Counted from the first letter of the stretch, positions 1 to 8,203 are shown. The stretch is 10,199 nt of DNA from Nitrososphaera sp. (GCA_025450475.1 JANWHJ010000058.1:1-10199); one strand, 5' to 3'. Notes: generated by a model not told the origin, from the sequence alone. Numbers and translations: made by a program.

Positions 1-215
1 GCACCCTGTGGGTCGAGTATCTGTATCAGGATCGGTTGGTTAATGCTAGTTGCGTTCAATTGACCTGTGACTGTGATAGTGTCGCCAGTTGTGTAGCTAT
101 TTGCATCTGTTTCTACTGTCAGTTCAGCTGTCTGCGCATTGGCAGTTCCGACCAGTGCAACGGATGCAACTGATGCCAGTAATATTGCCATTACTGGATA
201 TATTTTATAGTCCAT
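1..215 (-). CDS. Secreted or surface protein, N-terminal part only (cut by window edge)
   Basis: This is the beginning of a minus-strand gene; the rest lies left of the window. The visible 71 residues start at an ATG (215-213), and a TGA in the same frame at 224-222 rules out a longer N-terminus. Residues 1-27 look like a Sec signal peptide: a short polar start with Lys4, a hydrophobic core (about residues 8-23) and an Ala-Asn-Ala cleavage motif at 25-27. Met9 is a possible alternative start that would still keep the hydrophobic core. The mature part begins QTAELTVETDANSYTTGDTI and continues through an N-glycosylation sequon (Asn54-Ala-Thr) to an ILDPQG motif near residue 71. The spacing of Ser-Tyr-x2-Gly-Asp-Thr, then Val-Thr-Gly, then Asp-Pro-x-Gly resembles the Ig-like beta-sandwich repeats common in thaumarchaeal surface proteins. 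The function is unknown. It is transcribed divergently from the polymerase operon. Confidence 0.72.
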   Translation of the reverse strand, partial: MDYKIYPVMAILLASVASVALVGTANAQTAELTVETDANSYTTGDTITVTGQLNATSINQPILIQILDPQG

Positions 216-254
216 TATCCCTCATGCACACCTAACACGCTATAATTGCATTGC

Positions 255-263
255 TATTTATCC
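255..263 (-). promoter_or_regulatory. Possible TATA box of the leftward secreted-protein gene
   Basis: Read on the minus strand this is GGATAAATA, preceded by the purine-rich run AAAAA, which could act as a BRE. Transcription starting about 25 bases further on would give a leader of roughly 15-20 nt before the ATG at 215. A second AT-rich candidate, CAATTATAG (minus strand, about 240-248), would instead give an almost leaderless transcript. The sequence does not decide between them. Confidence 0.3.
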
Positions 264-324
264 TTTTTGTGCAGAAACTCTAACAATTTCGACCATTTCA
301 AAGGGCATCAATAGAATTGTGCTC

Positions 325-347
325 TCGATTTTTCAAAAGGAAATCGA
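325..347. repeat. Perfect 7-bp inverted repeat upstream of the rpoH promoter
   Basis: TCGATTT (325-331) and AAATCGA (341-347) are exact reverse complements separated by 9 bases. In RNA the stem could extend by two G-U pairs. The element ends about 25 bp before the rpoH TATA box and lies in the shared spacer between two divergent promoters, which is where a dyad-binding transcription factor could sit. That it is an operator is inference; in AT-rich DNA a 7-bp dyad can also arise by chance. Confidence 0.4.
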
Positions 348-372
348 ATTCCAGCTCAATAAATTGCGAATA

Positions 373-381
373 CTTATATAT
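373..381 (+). promoter_or_regulatory. TATA box of the rpoH-rpoB-rpoA operon
   Basis: CTTATATAT is the best archaeal TATA-box match in the divergent spacer. Archaeal initiation about 25 bases downstream would put the start site near 400-405, leaving a leader of about 60 nt that includes the Shine-Dalgarno sequence of rpoH. The position, orientation and lack of any other plus-strand gene upstream make it the probable main promoter of the operon. Confidence 0.6.
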
Positions 382-447
382 GCTCATCAGATATCATGTA
401 AATTTGAATTTGATGTTTTCTCTCGAGCAGAAGCTATTTTCCAATTC

Positions 448-453
448 AGAGGT
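448..453 (+). promoter_or_regulatory. Ribosome binding site that fixes the TTG start of rpoH
   Basis: AGAGGT is complementary to the pyrimidine-rich end of archaeal 16S rRNA and sits 8 bases before the TTG at 462. No in-frame ATG or GTG exists between the upstream in-frame TGA (411-413) and this TTG, so this site is the main reason to accept the non-ATG start. Confidence 0.6.
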
Positions 454-461
454 ACGCTCGT

Positions 462-710
462 TTGTCTGAAAAGAAGGTCATTAAGATAACGAACCATGCT
501 TACCAGCCAAAGCACGAAATTCTTCACAAGAAAGATGCAGAAGAAATCTTGAAAAAATACAACACCAAGCCCAGCCAGCTGCCGTACATCATGATAAGCG
601 ACAAGGCACTTGAAGATCTCGATGTCAGGCCCGGCGACATCATAAAGATCACGAGAAAGAGCCCCACTGCAGGTGAAAGTGTATATTACCGATACGTCGT
701 AGAGGGTTGA
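462..710 (+). CDS. rpoH: DNA-directed RNA polymerase subunit H (Rpb5-like)
   Basis: This small polymerase subunit corresponds to the C-terminal assembly domain of eukaryotic Rpb5, contacts the largest subunit and helps form the lower jaw that holds downstream DNA. The 82-residue length is normal for archaeal RpoH. Family signatures are PKHEIL (residues 16-21), LP at 40-41, PGDIIKI (57-63) and the strongly conserved C-terminal block RKSPTAGESVYYRYVV (65-80). The start is TTG, which I prefer because of the Shine-Dalgarno sequence at 448-453 and because MSEKK at this point gives the expected family length. It is the first gene of the operon and ends 7 nt before rpoB, the usual archaeal order. 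Nothing is missing or truncated. Confidence 0.95.
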   Translation: MSEKKVIKITNHAYQPKHEILHKKDAEEILKKYNTKPSQLPYIMISDKALEDLDVRPGDIIKITRKSPTAGESVYYRYVVEG

Positions 711-717
711 GTCTATA

Positions 718-3700
718 ATGATAGAGAATTCTATTGAAATGTGGCCAATCATTAATGATATTTTGCGAAGGGAAGGTGTTGCAAGGCAACACTTGAACTC
801 TTATAACGAATTCATGGAGCGCGGGCTCCAGAGCATTATCGACGAAGTAGGCGAGATCGAAATTGAAACCGCCGAATACCCGTACAAGATCAAGCTAGGC
901 AAGATAAAGCTCCAGCAGCCAAGGATCATGGAGCTCGACGGCTCTATCACCCACGTCGCGCCGATGGAGGCCCGCCTACGCAACCTCACCTACGCCTCGC
1001 CGGTGATGCTTGAATGCAGCGTGGTCGAAGACGGCAAGATCCTCGAATCACGCTTCATCCACATCGGTGATATGCCTGTAATGGTAAAGTCCAATACCTG
1101 CATACTGCACAATCTGCCAGAAAGCAAGCTGGTTGAATTTGGCGAAGACCCGCGTGATCCTGGTGGATATTTCGTCATCAACGGATCAGAGCGTGTTATT
1201 GTGGGGCTTGAAGACCTATCATACAACAAGATAATCGTGGACGCTGAGGAGACTACCGGCACTCTGCTCTACAAGGCTAAAGTCTATTCTTCAATCGTGG
1301 GCTACAGAGCGAAGCTTGAGCTTGTGATGCGCCCAGATGGCTCAATAGTTACCAAGATCCCCGGCTCGCCTGTGGACATACCGCTTATCACCCTTATCCG
1401 AGCGCTAGGTCTGGAAGCTGATAAGGACATCGCGAATTCTGTTTCTCTCAACGGGATCATCCAAGACGAGCTCGAGCCGTCATTTGAAAAGGCCGGTGAC
1501 GTCAACACCAGTAGGGACGCAATCGTCTACATTTCCAAGAGAATCGCTCCCGGTATGCTGGAGGAATTTCAGATCAAGCGCGCAGAAACGCTGCTTGACT
1601 GGGGTCTCCTGCCGCACATTGGCAAGAACCCGGACAACAGGCACGAAAAGGCGCTGTTCCTCGGCGAAGCCGCCAGCAAGCTGATCGAGCTAAAGATGGG
1701 CTGGATAGATTCTGACGACAAGGATCACTATGGTAACAAAGTGATTAAGTTCGCCGGTCAGATGCTGGCCGACCTCTTCAGAACCGCCTTCCGCAACCTG
1801 ATCCGCGATATGAAGTACCAATTGGAGCGCTCAGGCCAAAAGCGTGGGATCAATGCCGTTGCTGCTGCGGTCAGACCCGGCATCGTTTCTGACAAGCTGA
1901 ACAACGCCATTGCAACAGGCAATTGGGGGAGGGGCAGGGTCGGAGTCACGCAGTTGCTCGACAGAACGAACTATATGTCCACCATTTCACACTTACGCAG
2001 GATACAGTCGCCGCTCAGCAGGAGCCAGCCCAACTTTGAGGCAAGAGATCTACATGCTACGCACTTTGGACGCATTTGCCCGGCAGAGACTCCTGAAGGG
2101 TCTAACTGCGGACTCGTCAAGAACCTCGCATTATCAGCGATAATCTCTGTCAATGCCCAGAGCGCCGAGGTCACCGAAAAGCTGTACGAGCTTGGCGTGC
2201 AGAACGTCGAGGATGCCGGCGAGGATCTGAGGGAGTCTGGCACGAGGGTGTTTGTCGACGGCAGACTGATAGGATACGTCGAAAAGGGAGATCACCTTGC
2301 AGATACTTTGAGGTCTATGAGGAGATCGGGCAAGATCCATCCGCACGTTGGAATTTACCTTTATAGCTCGCAAAACGAGAACGCCACAAAGCGTCTATAC
2401 ATCAGCTGCAACGCCGGCCGCGTTCTGCGCCCACTGGTGGTGATCAGGGATAACAAGCCACTTGTGACTTACGAAGTTATTGAGAAGGTTTCGAAAAAGT
2501 TCCTTTCGTGGAACGATCTGCTCTACATGGGAGTGATAGAGCTCACCGACGCAAATGAAGAGGAGAACTGCTATGTCGCAATCGACCCGAAAAAGCTCGA
2601 GCCAAAGCACACACATCTTGAGATTTTCCCTTCCGCGATCCTGGGCGTAGGGGCTTCCATTATCCCGTACCCGGAGCACAACCAGTCGCCAAGGAATACA
2701 TACGAAAGCGCGATGGCAAAACAGAGCCTTGGGTTTTCAACTCCACTGATGAATGCAAGCACGTACGTCAGACAGCATTTCATGCTATACCCTCAGACGC
2801 CAGTAGTCAGCACGAAGGCGATAAACCTGCTCGGATTAGAAGACCGCCCCACAGGTCAGAACGCGGTAGTCGCAGTGCTCCCGTTTGAGGGCTATAACAT
2901 CGAAGACGCCGTGGTGTTTAACAAGTCGTCAGTAGATAGGGGGCTCGGCAGGACGTTCTTTTACAGGATCTATGAAGCCGAAGCAAAGCAGTACCCCGGC
3001 GGCATGAAGGACAGCTTTGAGCTGCCACAGGCAGACGCCAACATCCGCGGCTATAGAGGCGAAAAGGCCTATCGTCTGCTGGAACAGGACGGTGCCATAA
3101 TGCACGAAGCCGTGGTTAACGGAGGTGACATTTTGATCGGCAGGACTTCGCCGCCCAGGTTCATGGAAGAATACAAGGAATTCGAGGTCAAAGGCCCGTA
3201 TAGGCGCGACACTTCAGTAGGCGTCAGGCCGTCAGAAAACGGAGTCGTCGACACCGTCATTGTGACACAATCGGTAGAAGGCGGCAAGATGTACAAGATC
3301 CGAGTCCGGGACATGAGAATACCTGAGATAGGCGATAAGTTCGCCTCAAGGCACGGCCAGAAGGGTGTAATCGGCATGTTGGTCAACCAGGAAGACGTGC
3401 CGTACACTGAGGATGGTGTTGTGCCTGATGTCATGATCAATCCACACGCATTTCCGTCAAGAATGACCGTTGGCCAGTTTATGGAGTCACTTGGGGGCAA
3501 AGCCGCTTCGCTCCGTGGAAGGATCGTCGACGGCTCGGCTTTCCTTGGAGAGAAAGGCGACGATATCAAGAACGCGATGGAACAGTATGGCTTCAAGTAC
3601 ACGGGCAAGGAGGCAATGTATGACGGTAGGACTGGGAAAAAGTTCCCGGCGGACGTCTATATCGGCGTAGTGTATTATCAAAAGTTGCACCACATGGTTG

Positions 3701-4068
3701 CAGACAAAATCCACAGTCGCGCAAGGGGCCAGGTTCAGATGCTGACAAAGCAGCCTACTGAGGGCCGCGCCCGCGGCGGCGGGCTTAGGTTCGGAGAAAT
3801 GGAGCGGGACTGCCTAATCGCGTACGGCGCGTCAATGATGCTAAAGGACAGGCTCCTTGAAGAATCGGACAAGGCAGAGGTCAATATCTGCGAACGTTGT
3901 GGCCTTCTTGCTTATTATGACGTCAAGCAGCGCCGCTACGTTTGCCGCGTATGCGGCGAAAAGGCGAAGATCTCGTCAGTGGTGATCGCCTACGCGTTCA
4001 AGCTGCTCCTGCAAGAGATGATGAGCCTCAACGTCGCTCCGAGGTTGCTTGTAAAGGAGAAGGTCTAG
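718..4068 (+). CDS. rpoB: DNA-directed RNA polymerase subunit B, unsplit
   Basis: This is the second-largest catalytic subunit of RNA polymerase, which forms one side of the active-site cleft and the wall. At 1116 residues it is a complete single chain, unlike the split B'/B'' of halophiles and many methanogens. Visible landmarks are the N-terminal VARQHLNSYNEF block, PGGYFVINGSERVI (148-161), the fork-region block CPAETPEGSNCGLVKN (from 454), GYNIEDAVVFN (from 725) and GDKFASRHGQKG (872-883). In the last, Lys874 and Lys882 correspond to the conserved lysines near the nascent RNA and nucleotide. The C-terminal clamp has a zinc ribbon with Cys1058, Cys1061, Cys1076 and Cys1079. The ATG lies 7 nt after the rpoH stop with GAGG at 702-705, and the N-terminus matches archaeal homologues. 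It ends 12 nt before rpoA. Most likely co-transcribed from the rpoH promoter. Confidence 0.98.
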   Translation: MIENSIEMWPIINDILRREGVARQHLNSYNEFMERGLQSIIDEVGEIEIETAEYPYKIKLGKIKLQQPRIMELDGSITHVAPMEARLRNLTYASPVMLECSVVEDGKILESRFIHIGDMPVMVKSNTCILHNLPESKLVEFGEDPRDPGGYFVINGSERVIVGLEDLSYNKIIVDAEETTGTLLYKAKVYSSIVGYRAKLELVMRPDGSIVTKIPGSPVDIPLITLIRALGLEADKDIANSVSLNGIIQDELEPSFEKAGDVNTSRDAIVYISKRIAPGMLEEFQIKRAETLLDWGLLPHIGKNPDNRHEKALFLGEAASKLIELKMGWIDSDDKDHYGNKVIKFAGQMLADLFRTAFRNLIRDMKYQLERSGQKRGINAVAAAVRPGIVSDKLNNAIATGNWGRGRVGVTQLLDRTNYMSTISHLRRIQSPLSRSQPNFEARDLHATHFGRICPAETPEGSNCGLVKNLALSAIISVNAQSAEVTEKLYELGVQNVEDAGEDLRESGTRVFVDGRLIGYVEKGDHLADTLRSMRRSGKIHPHVGIYLYSSQNENATKRLYISCNAGRVLRPLVVIRDNKPLVTYEVIEKVSKKFLSWNDLLYMGVIELTDANEEENCYVAIDPKKLEPKHTHLEIFPSAILGVGASIIPYPEHNQSPRNTYESAMAKQSLGFSTPLMNASTYVRQHFMLYPQTPVVSTKAINLLGLEDRPTGQNAVVAVLPFEGYNIEDAVVFNKSSVDRGLGRTFFYRIYEAEAKQYPGGMKDSFELPQADANIRGYRGEKAYRLLEQDGAIMHEAVVNGGDILIGRTSPPRFMEEYKEFEVKGPYRRDTSVGVRPSENGVVDTVIVTQSVEGGKMYKIRVRDMRIPEIGDKFASRHGQKGVIGMLVNQEDVPYTEDGVVPDVMINPHAFPSRMTVGQFMESLGGKAASLRGRIVDGSAFLGEKGDDIKNAMEQYGFKYTGKEAMYDGRTGKKFPADVYIGVVYYQKLHHMVADKIHSRARGQVQMLTKQPTEGRARGGGLRFGEMERDCLIAYGASMMLKDRLLEESDKAEVNICERCGLLAYYDVKQRRYVCRVCGEKAKISSVVIAYAFKLLLQEMMSLNVAPRLLVKEKV

Positions 4069-4072
4069 GAGG
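4067..4072 (+). promoter_or_regulatory. Strong ribosome binding site of rpoA overlapping the rpoB stop
   Basis: AGGAGG is a near-ideal Shine-Dalgarno core and shares two bases with the TAG stop of rpoB (4066-4068). It is 8 bases from the first ATG (4081) and 11 from the second (4084), which favours the first. The overlap with the stop suggests ribosomes ending rpoB can reinitiate on rpoA, which would keep the two subunits balanced; that coupling is inference. Confidence 0.65.
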
Positions 4073-4080
4073 AGATTGAG

Positions 4081-7000
4081 ATGATGGAAGAGTCTGCAAA
4101 AATATTGGGTGGAATAAAATTCAGTGTATGGTCGCCGACAGAAGTGCGCAAGTTCTCCGTCGCAGAGATCACGGCACCTGAAACGTACGACGAGGACGGC
4201 ATGCCGGTGCAGGGTGGCCTAATGGACAACAGGCTTGGGACTCTCGAGCCGGGACAAAAATGCGCCACCTGTGGCAACACGTCTGCAAAATGCCCCGGGC
4301 ACTTTGGTCATATCGAGCTTGCAGAGCCCGTGCTCCACATTGCGTTCGTCGACGACATCCACAAGCTATTGCTGATTTCGTGCAGGTCGTGCAACAGGAT
4401 CAAGCTAGAGCCGGAAGAGCTGACAAAGTACAAGCAGATCCGCGACGCAAAGGCCGCCTATGCGGTTATTACACTTGAAAACATAAAGGATGAGATAATC
4501 GAGCGCTCAAAAAAGGTCAAGGTCTGCCCACATTGCACTAAGGACCAGTACGACCTCATATTCACAAAGCCGACGATATTTGTAGAAAAGACTGACGCCG
4601 GCGAAAACAGGCTGCTCCCGATCACTATACGTGAAAGACTGAGCCATATCCCGGACGACGATCTAACACTACTTGGGTATGATCCAAAGACCGCCAGGCC
4701 GGAATGGTTCGTGCTCCAGGTATTGCCGGTGCCCCCAGTGACGGTCAGGCCATCAATTATACTTGAAACGGGCATCAGGTCGGAGGACGATCTTACACAC
4801 AAGCTCGTTGACATCATCAGGGTGAACCAGCGTCTCAAAGAGAGCAAGGAGGCAGGGACGCCGCCCCTTATAGTCCAAGACCTTGTCGACCTGCTTCAGT
4901 ACCACGTCACGACGTACTTTGACAACGAAGTATCGGGTATTCCACAGGCGCACCATAGGTCGGGCAGGCCGCTCAAGACTCTGACACAGAGGCTTAAGGG
5001 CAAGGAAGGGCGGTTCAGGGGATCGCTTTCGGGCAAGCGCGTCGACTTTTCAAGCAGGACGGTGATTTCGCCGGACCCCAACCTTACGATTGCAGACGTT
5101 GGCGTACCGACTGATGTCGCCAAGAAACTCACAATTCCAGAAACAGTATCGCAGTGGAATCTTGAAAGGCTCAAAGAGCTGGTGACGAACGGCCCGAATA
5201 CATACCCCGGCGCCAACTATATTATCAGACCGGACGGCGTCAAGATAAGGCTAGACTATGTCACCGACAGGAAAGCCATCGCTGACTCGCTTGCTTCCGC
5301 ATACGTTGTCGAGCGCCACCTTGCAGATGGCGATATTGTAATCTTCAACAGACAGCCATCATTGCACAGAATGTCGATTATGGCTCACAGCGTCAGGGTG
5401 CTTCCGTACAGGACGTTCCGCCTACATCCGGCAGTGTGCCCGCCATACAATGCCGACTTTGACGGCGACGAAATGAACCTTCACGTGCCACAGAGTGAAG
5501 AAGCGAGGGCTGAAGCCACGCTCCTAATGAGAGTGCAAGACCAGCTGATTTCGCCAAGGTATGGAGGTCCAATCATCGGAGGCATCAGGGACTTTATTAC
5601 AGGTGCATTCATGCTGACACGGGACGGGACCACGCTGACAAAAGACGAGTTTGCAAATCTAGCAATGATAGGCGGATACGAAGGGCTACTGCCAGAGCCG
5701 GCGGCGTCGAAGGACGGGCAAAAACTTTATGCAGGTAGGCAGCTCTTCTCACTCTTCCTTCCAAAGGATTTTAACTTTATCATCACATCGAAATGGAACA
5801 AGGCCGCGAAGGGAGAAGGCAAAGACGTCGTCATAAAGAACGGCCAGCTCCAGAGTGGAGTGATCGACAAGGCGTCTATTGGAGCGGAAGAGCCGGATAG
5901 TGTCCTCCACAGGATCGCCAAGGACTATGGGACGGACGCTGCGAGAAAGTTCCTAGACTCGATCCTTACTATGCTCAAGACCTACATAACCCACAGGGGA
6001 TTCACGTACGGCTACTCAGACCTCTGGCTGTCGCCGGAAACTAGGCAGGAGATAAGCGATATCATACAAAAGACCTACGAAAAGGTCTACGAGCTGATAC
6101 AACAGTATAACGACGGAACGTTGCCGCTGACGAGGGGTCTCGCTGCTGAAGAAGCGTTAGAGCTATACGTTGTCAACGAGTTGTCACGCGCCCGCGACCG
6201 CGCGGGCAGGATGGCGGATAGGGCGTTCCCTGACGAAAACTCGGGCGTGATAATGGCATCAACTGGCGCAAGGGGTTCAACTCTAAACATCGGCCAAATG
6301 ACTGCGGCGCTTGGCCAGCAGTCGATCAGGGGTAAGCGGATCATGAAGGGCTACCACAACAGGGCGCTATCGCACTTCAAGCCAAAAGACGCAAACCCTG
6401 ACGCGAAGGGTTTCGTGAAGTCAAACTACCGTGACGGACTTTCGCCGCTGGAATTCTTCTTCCACGCAATGGGCGGAAGGGAAGGTCTAGTTGACACCGC
6501 TGTCAGGACTCAGCAATCAGGCTACATGCAGAGAAGGCTGATCAACGCACTTGAGCACCTGAAGATTGAGTACGACCAGACGGTGCGGGACCCGCACGGC
6601 AACATCGTCCAGTACCTCTATGGCGAAGATGGAATCGACCCGGCGAAAAGCGACCACGGAGAGGCAGTCAACATCTCAAGGCTTATTGAAGGTGAATCTG
6701 TAGTAGACGAGGGCAGGAAGGCTACAGAAGACGTCATCAAAGGCATCGTCGCAAAGTACACCGAGAGCGTCAATCTGAGGATGAAGTCCAACCTGGAAAA
6801 GGCTCTACTTGAAAACAGGCTGAGCAAGGAAGGAGTCGAAAAAGTGATGAAGAAGATACTTGACCTGATCGATAGAGCGCTTGCCGAGCCGGGAGAAGCA
6901 GTTGGCGTCGTGACGGCACAGTCAATCGGCGAACCGGGAACCCAGATGACCCTCAGGACCTTCCACTTCGCAGGGGTAAAAGAAAGAAACGTCACACTCG

Positions 7001-7899
7001 GCCTTCCTAGGCTGATCGAACTTGTTGACGCGCGCAAAAAGCCCGTGACACCAACTATGGACATTTATCTTGACGATGATCACAAAGTGTCTAGAGAAAA
7101 GGCCCTTGAAGTCGCAAGGGAGATACTGTTTACACAGATAGGTGACCTCATAGACAGGTTAGACACCGACTATAGTGGCGTGCTGACTTTTCACTTGTCA
7201 GAATCAAAAATGGCAGAGCGTGGGTGCAGCTTCTCCAACGTACAGGAAGTCCTTGAAAGCGCGAAAAAGAAATACACGATCAAGCCTAACGAAAACAAGC
7301 TCTCGATCAAGGTGACTGTTCCCGACGAGCCCGACGCGCAGACACTGTTGACGCTCAAGAGCAAACTGCTCAACACGCGGGTAAAAGGGGTATCTGACAT
7401 CGAGCGCGTCACCATTGTAAAACAGGACGACGAATGGGTGATCCAGACCGCGGGCTCGAACCTTGCAAAGGTAGTGGCAGTCGACGGAATCGATCTGACC
7501 AGAATCACGACAAACAACGTCTATGAGATATGGCAAACGCTTGGGATCGAGGCGGCTAGGACGGCGTTGATAAAGGAAGTCACAAACACTCTTGAAGAGC
7601 AGGGATTGGAGGTCGACACACGTCACATTATGCTGGTCGCCGATCTCATGACGTCAAAGGGTTACCTTCAGCAGATAGGCAGGCACGGGATCGCAGGGAC
7701 AAAGACTTCGGTGCTCGCAAGGGCCGCATTTGAAATTACAGTGCCGACAATCGCCAGGGCATCGCTTGAAGGCCAGATAGAAACGCTGAAAGGAGTGACA
7801 GAAAACGTTATAGTAGGTGCGACTGTACCTGTCGGCACCGGAATGGTTGATCTCTACATGAGGGTGAAGGATAATGAAAGCACTGGAAAAAGTGATTAA
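4081..7899 (+). CDS. rpoA: DNA-directed RNA polymerase subunit A, fused A' and A''
   Basis: This is the largest catalytic subunit, carrying the metal-binding active site. The 1272-residue chain contains both parts that most archaea encode as separate rpoA1 and rpoA2 genes. In order: N-terminal zinc site C61-x2-C64-x6-C71-x2-H74; a second zinc site C101/C104 with C149/C152; the catalytic loop NADFDGD (457-463), with Asp459, Asp461 and Asp463 holding magnesium; the bridge-helix region from GFVKS (777) through FFFHAMGGREGLVDTAVRT (from 792); and the trigger loop TAQSIGEPGTQMTLRTFHF (945-963) with His962. The A'/A'' junction of split homologues falls near residues 874-905 here, where the frame runs through with no stop or internal ribosome site that I noticed. 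The last 26 nt overlap rpl30e, so the extreme C-terminus (after VDLYMRV) is a short lineage-specific tail. A continuous A subunit is an established thaumarchaeal feature. Confidence 0.98.
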   Translation: MMEESAKILGGIKFSVWSPTEVRKFSVAEITAPETYDEDGMPVQGGLMDNRLGTLEPGQKCATCGNTSAKCPGHFGHIELAEPVLHIAFVDDIHKLLLISCRSCNRIKLEPEELTKYKQIRDAKAAYAVITLENIKDEIIERSKKVKVCPHCTKDQYDLIFTKPTIFVEKTDAGENRLLPITIRERLSHIPDDDLTLLGYDPKTARPEWFVLQVLPVPPVTVRPSIILETGIRSEDDLTHKLVDIIRVNQRLKESKEAGTPPLIVQDLVDLLQYHVTTYFDNEVSGIPQAHHRSGRPLKTLTQRLKGKEGRFRGSLSGKRVDFSSRTVISPDPNLTIADVGVPTDVAKKLTIPETVSQWNLERLKELVTNGPNTYPGANYIIRPDGVKIRLDYVTDRKAIADSLASAYVVERHLADGDIVIFNRQPSLHRMSIMAHSVRVLPYRTFRLHPAVCPPYNADFDGDEMNLHVPQSEEARAEATLLMRVQDQLISPRYGGPIIGGIRDFITGAFMLTRDGTTLTKDEFANLAMIGGYEGLLPEPAASKDGQKLYAGRQLFSLFLPKDFNFIITSKWNKAAKGEGKDVVIKNGQLQSGVIDKASIGAEEPDSVLHRIAKDYGTDAARKFLDSILTMLKTYITHRGFTYGYSDLWLSPETRQEISDIIQKTYEKVYELIQQYNDGTLPLTRGLAAEEALELYVVNELSRARDRAGRMADRAFPDENSGVIMASTGARGSTLNIGQMTAALGQQSIRGKRIMKGYHNRALSHFKPKDANPDAKGFVKSNYRDGLSPLEFFFHAMGGREGLVDTAVRTQQSGYMQRRLINALEHLKIEYDQTVRDPHGNIVQYLYGEDGIDPAKSDHGEAVNISRLIEGESVVDEGRKATEDVIKGIVAKYTESVNLRMKSNLEKALLENRLSKEGVEKVMKKILDLIDRALAEPGEAVGVVTAQSIGEPGTQMTLRTFHFAGVKERNVTLGLPRLIELVDARKKPVTPTMDIYLDDDHKVSREKALEVAREILFTQIGDLIDRLDTDYSGVLTFHLSESKMAERGCSFSNVQEVLESAKKKYTIKPNENKLSIKVTVPDEPDAQTLLTLKSKLLNTRVKGVSDIERVTIVKQDDEWVIQTAGSNLAKVVAVDGIDLTRITTNNVYEIWQTLGIEAARTALIKEVTNTLEEQGLEVDTRHIMLVADLMTSKGYLQQIGRHGIAGTKTSVLARAAFEITVPTIARASLEGQIETLKGVTENVIVGATVPVGTGMVDLYMRVKDNESTGKSD

Positions 7900-8185
7900 A
7901 GACGCAGTAGCCGCCGAGAAGTACAAGATCGGCGTAAAGGAGGTGTTGCAGTCGGTCACGGGATCAAAGCTGATCATCTTAAGCAAGTCGATTGACTCGG
8001 GCGACAAGACTAAACTTGAAGAACAGACTAAGAATGCGAACGTTGCAGTGTACGAATATCCGGGCACTTCTGTGCAGCTGGGGAAGCTGTGCAACAAACC
8101 TTTCAGAATCACAGCGATTGCGATCAACAGCGGGACCGTAGCCGAGATCGACGCGATAATGTCGGAAAAAGGGACTACGAAGTAA
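7874..8185 (+). CDS. rpl30e: Large-subunit ribosomal protein L30e (eL30)
   Basis: This 103-residue protein belongs to the L7Ae/L30e family of kink-turn RNA-binding proteins and is part of the archaeal 50S subunit. Family signs are the KIGVKEVLQSV helix region (18-28), the SKLIIL strand (31-36) and the RNA-contact segment YPGTSVQLGKLCNKPF (62-77) with Gly64, Thr65, Ser66, Leu69 and Gly70. The ATG lies inside the end of rpoA in another frame, giving a 26-nt overlap, and GAGGGTGA (7860-7867) stands 6 bases before it as a good ribosome binding site. L30e directly after the A subunit is the standard archaeal gene order. The stretch after about residue 96 is a short polar tail. I am sure of the family; an L7Ae or other paralogue is unlikely in this context. 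Confidence 0.93.
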   Translation: MKALEKVIKDAVAAEKYKIGVKEVLQSVTGSKLIILSKSIDSGDKTKLEEQTKNANVAVYEYPGTSVQLGKLCNKPFRITAIAINSGTVAEIDAIMSEKGTTK

Positions 8186-8195
8186 GGTACCAAGA

Positions 8196-8203
8196 CTTAA
8201 ATT
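8196..8203 (+). promoter_or_regulatory. Possible internal TATA box before nusA
   Basis: CTTAAATT lies just after the rpl30e stop, in the only sizeable gap of the operon. A start about 25 bases on (near 8225) would give nusA, rps12 and rps7 their own promoter with a leader of about 45 nt. The match to an archaeal TATA box is only moderate, so read-through from upstream may be the main source of these transcripts. Confidence 0.3.

Noticed and set aside
387..752. Minus-strand ORF of 121 codons opposite rpoH
   Set aside because: It is the antisense shadow of rpoH and the rpoB start; the translation is rich in hydrophobic and cysteine residues with no family resemblance, while the plus strand encodes a clear RpoH.
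3069..3608. Minus-strand ORF of 179 codons opposite rpoB
   Set aside because: Ser/Pro-rich translation typical of the reverse complement of a conserved gene; it lies wholly within rpoB coding for invariant motifs.
4081..4086. Second ATG (4084) as the rpoA start
   Set aside because: The ribosome binding site AGGAGG is 8 bases from the first ATG and 11 from the second; the first is better spaced, though a difference of one residue is not decisive.
6618..7064. Minus-strand ORF of 148 codons opposite the rpoA trigger-loop region
   Set aside because: Serine-rich shadow translation; conservation of this DNA is explained by the trigger loop on the plus strand.
7654..8193. Minus-strand ORF of 179 codons opposite the end of rpoA and rpl30e
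   Set aside because: Antisense to two well-supported overlapping genes and without any recognisable domain.
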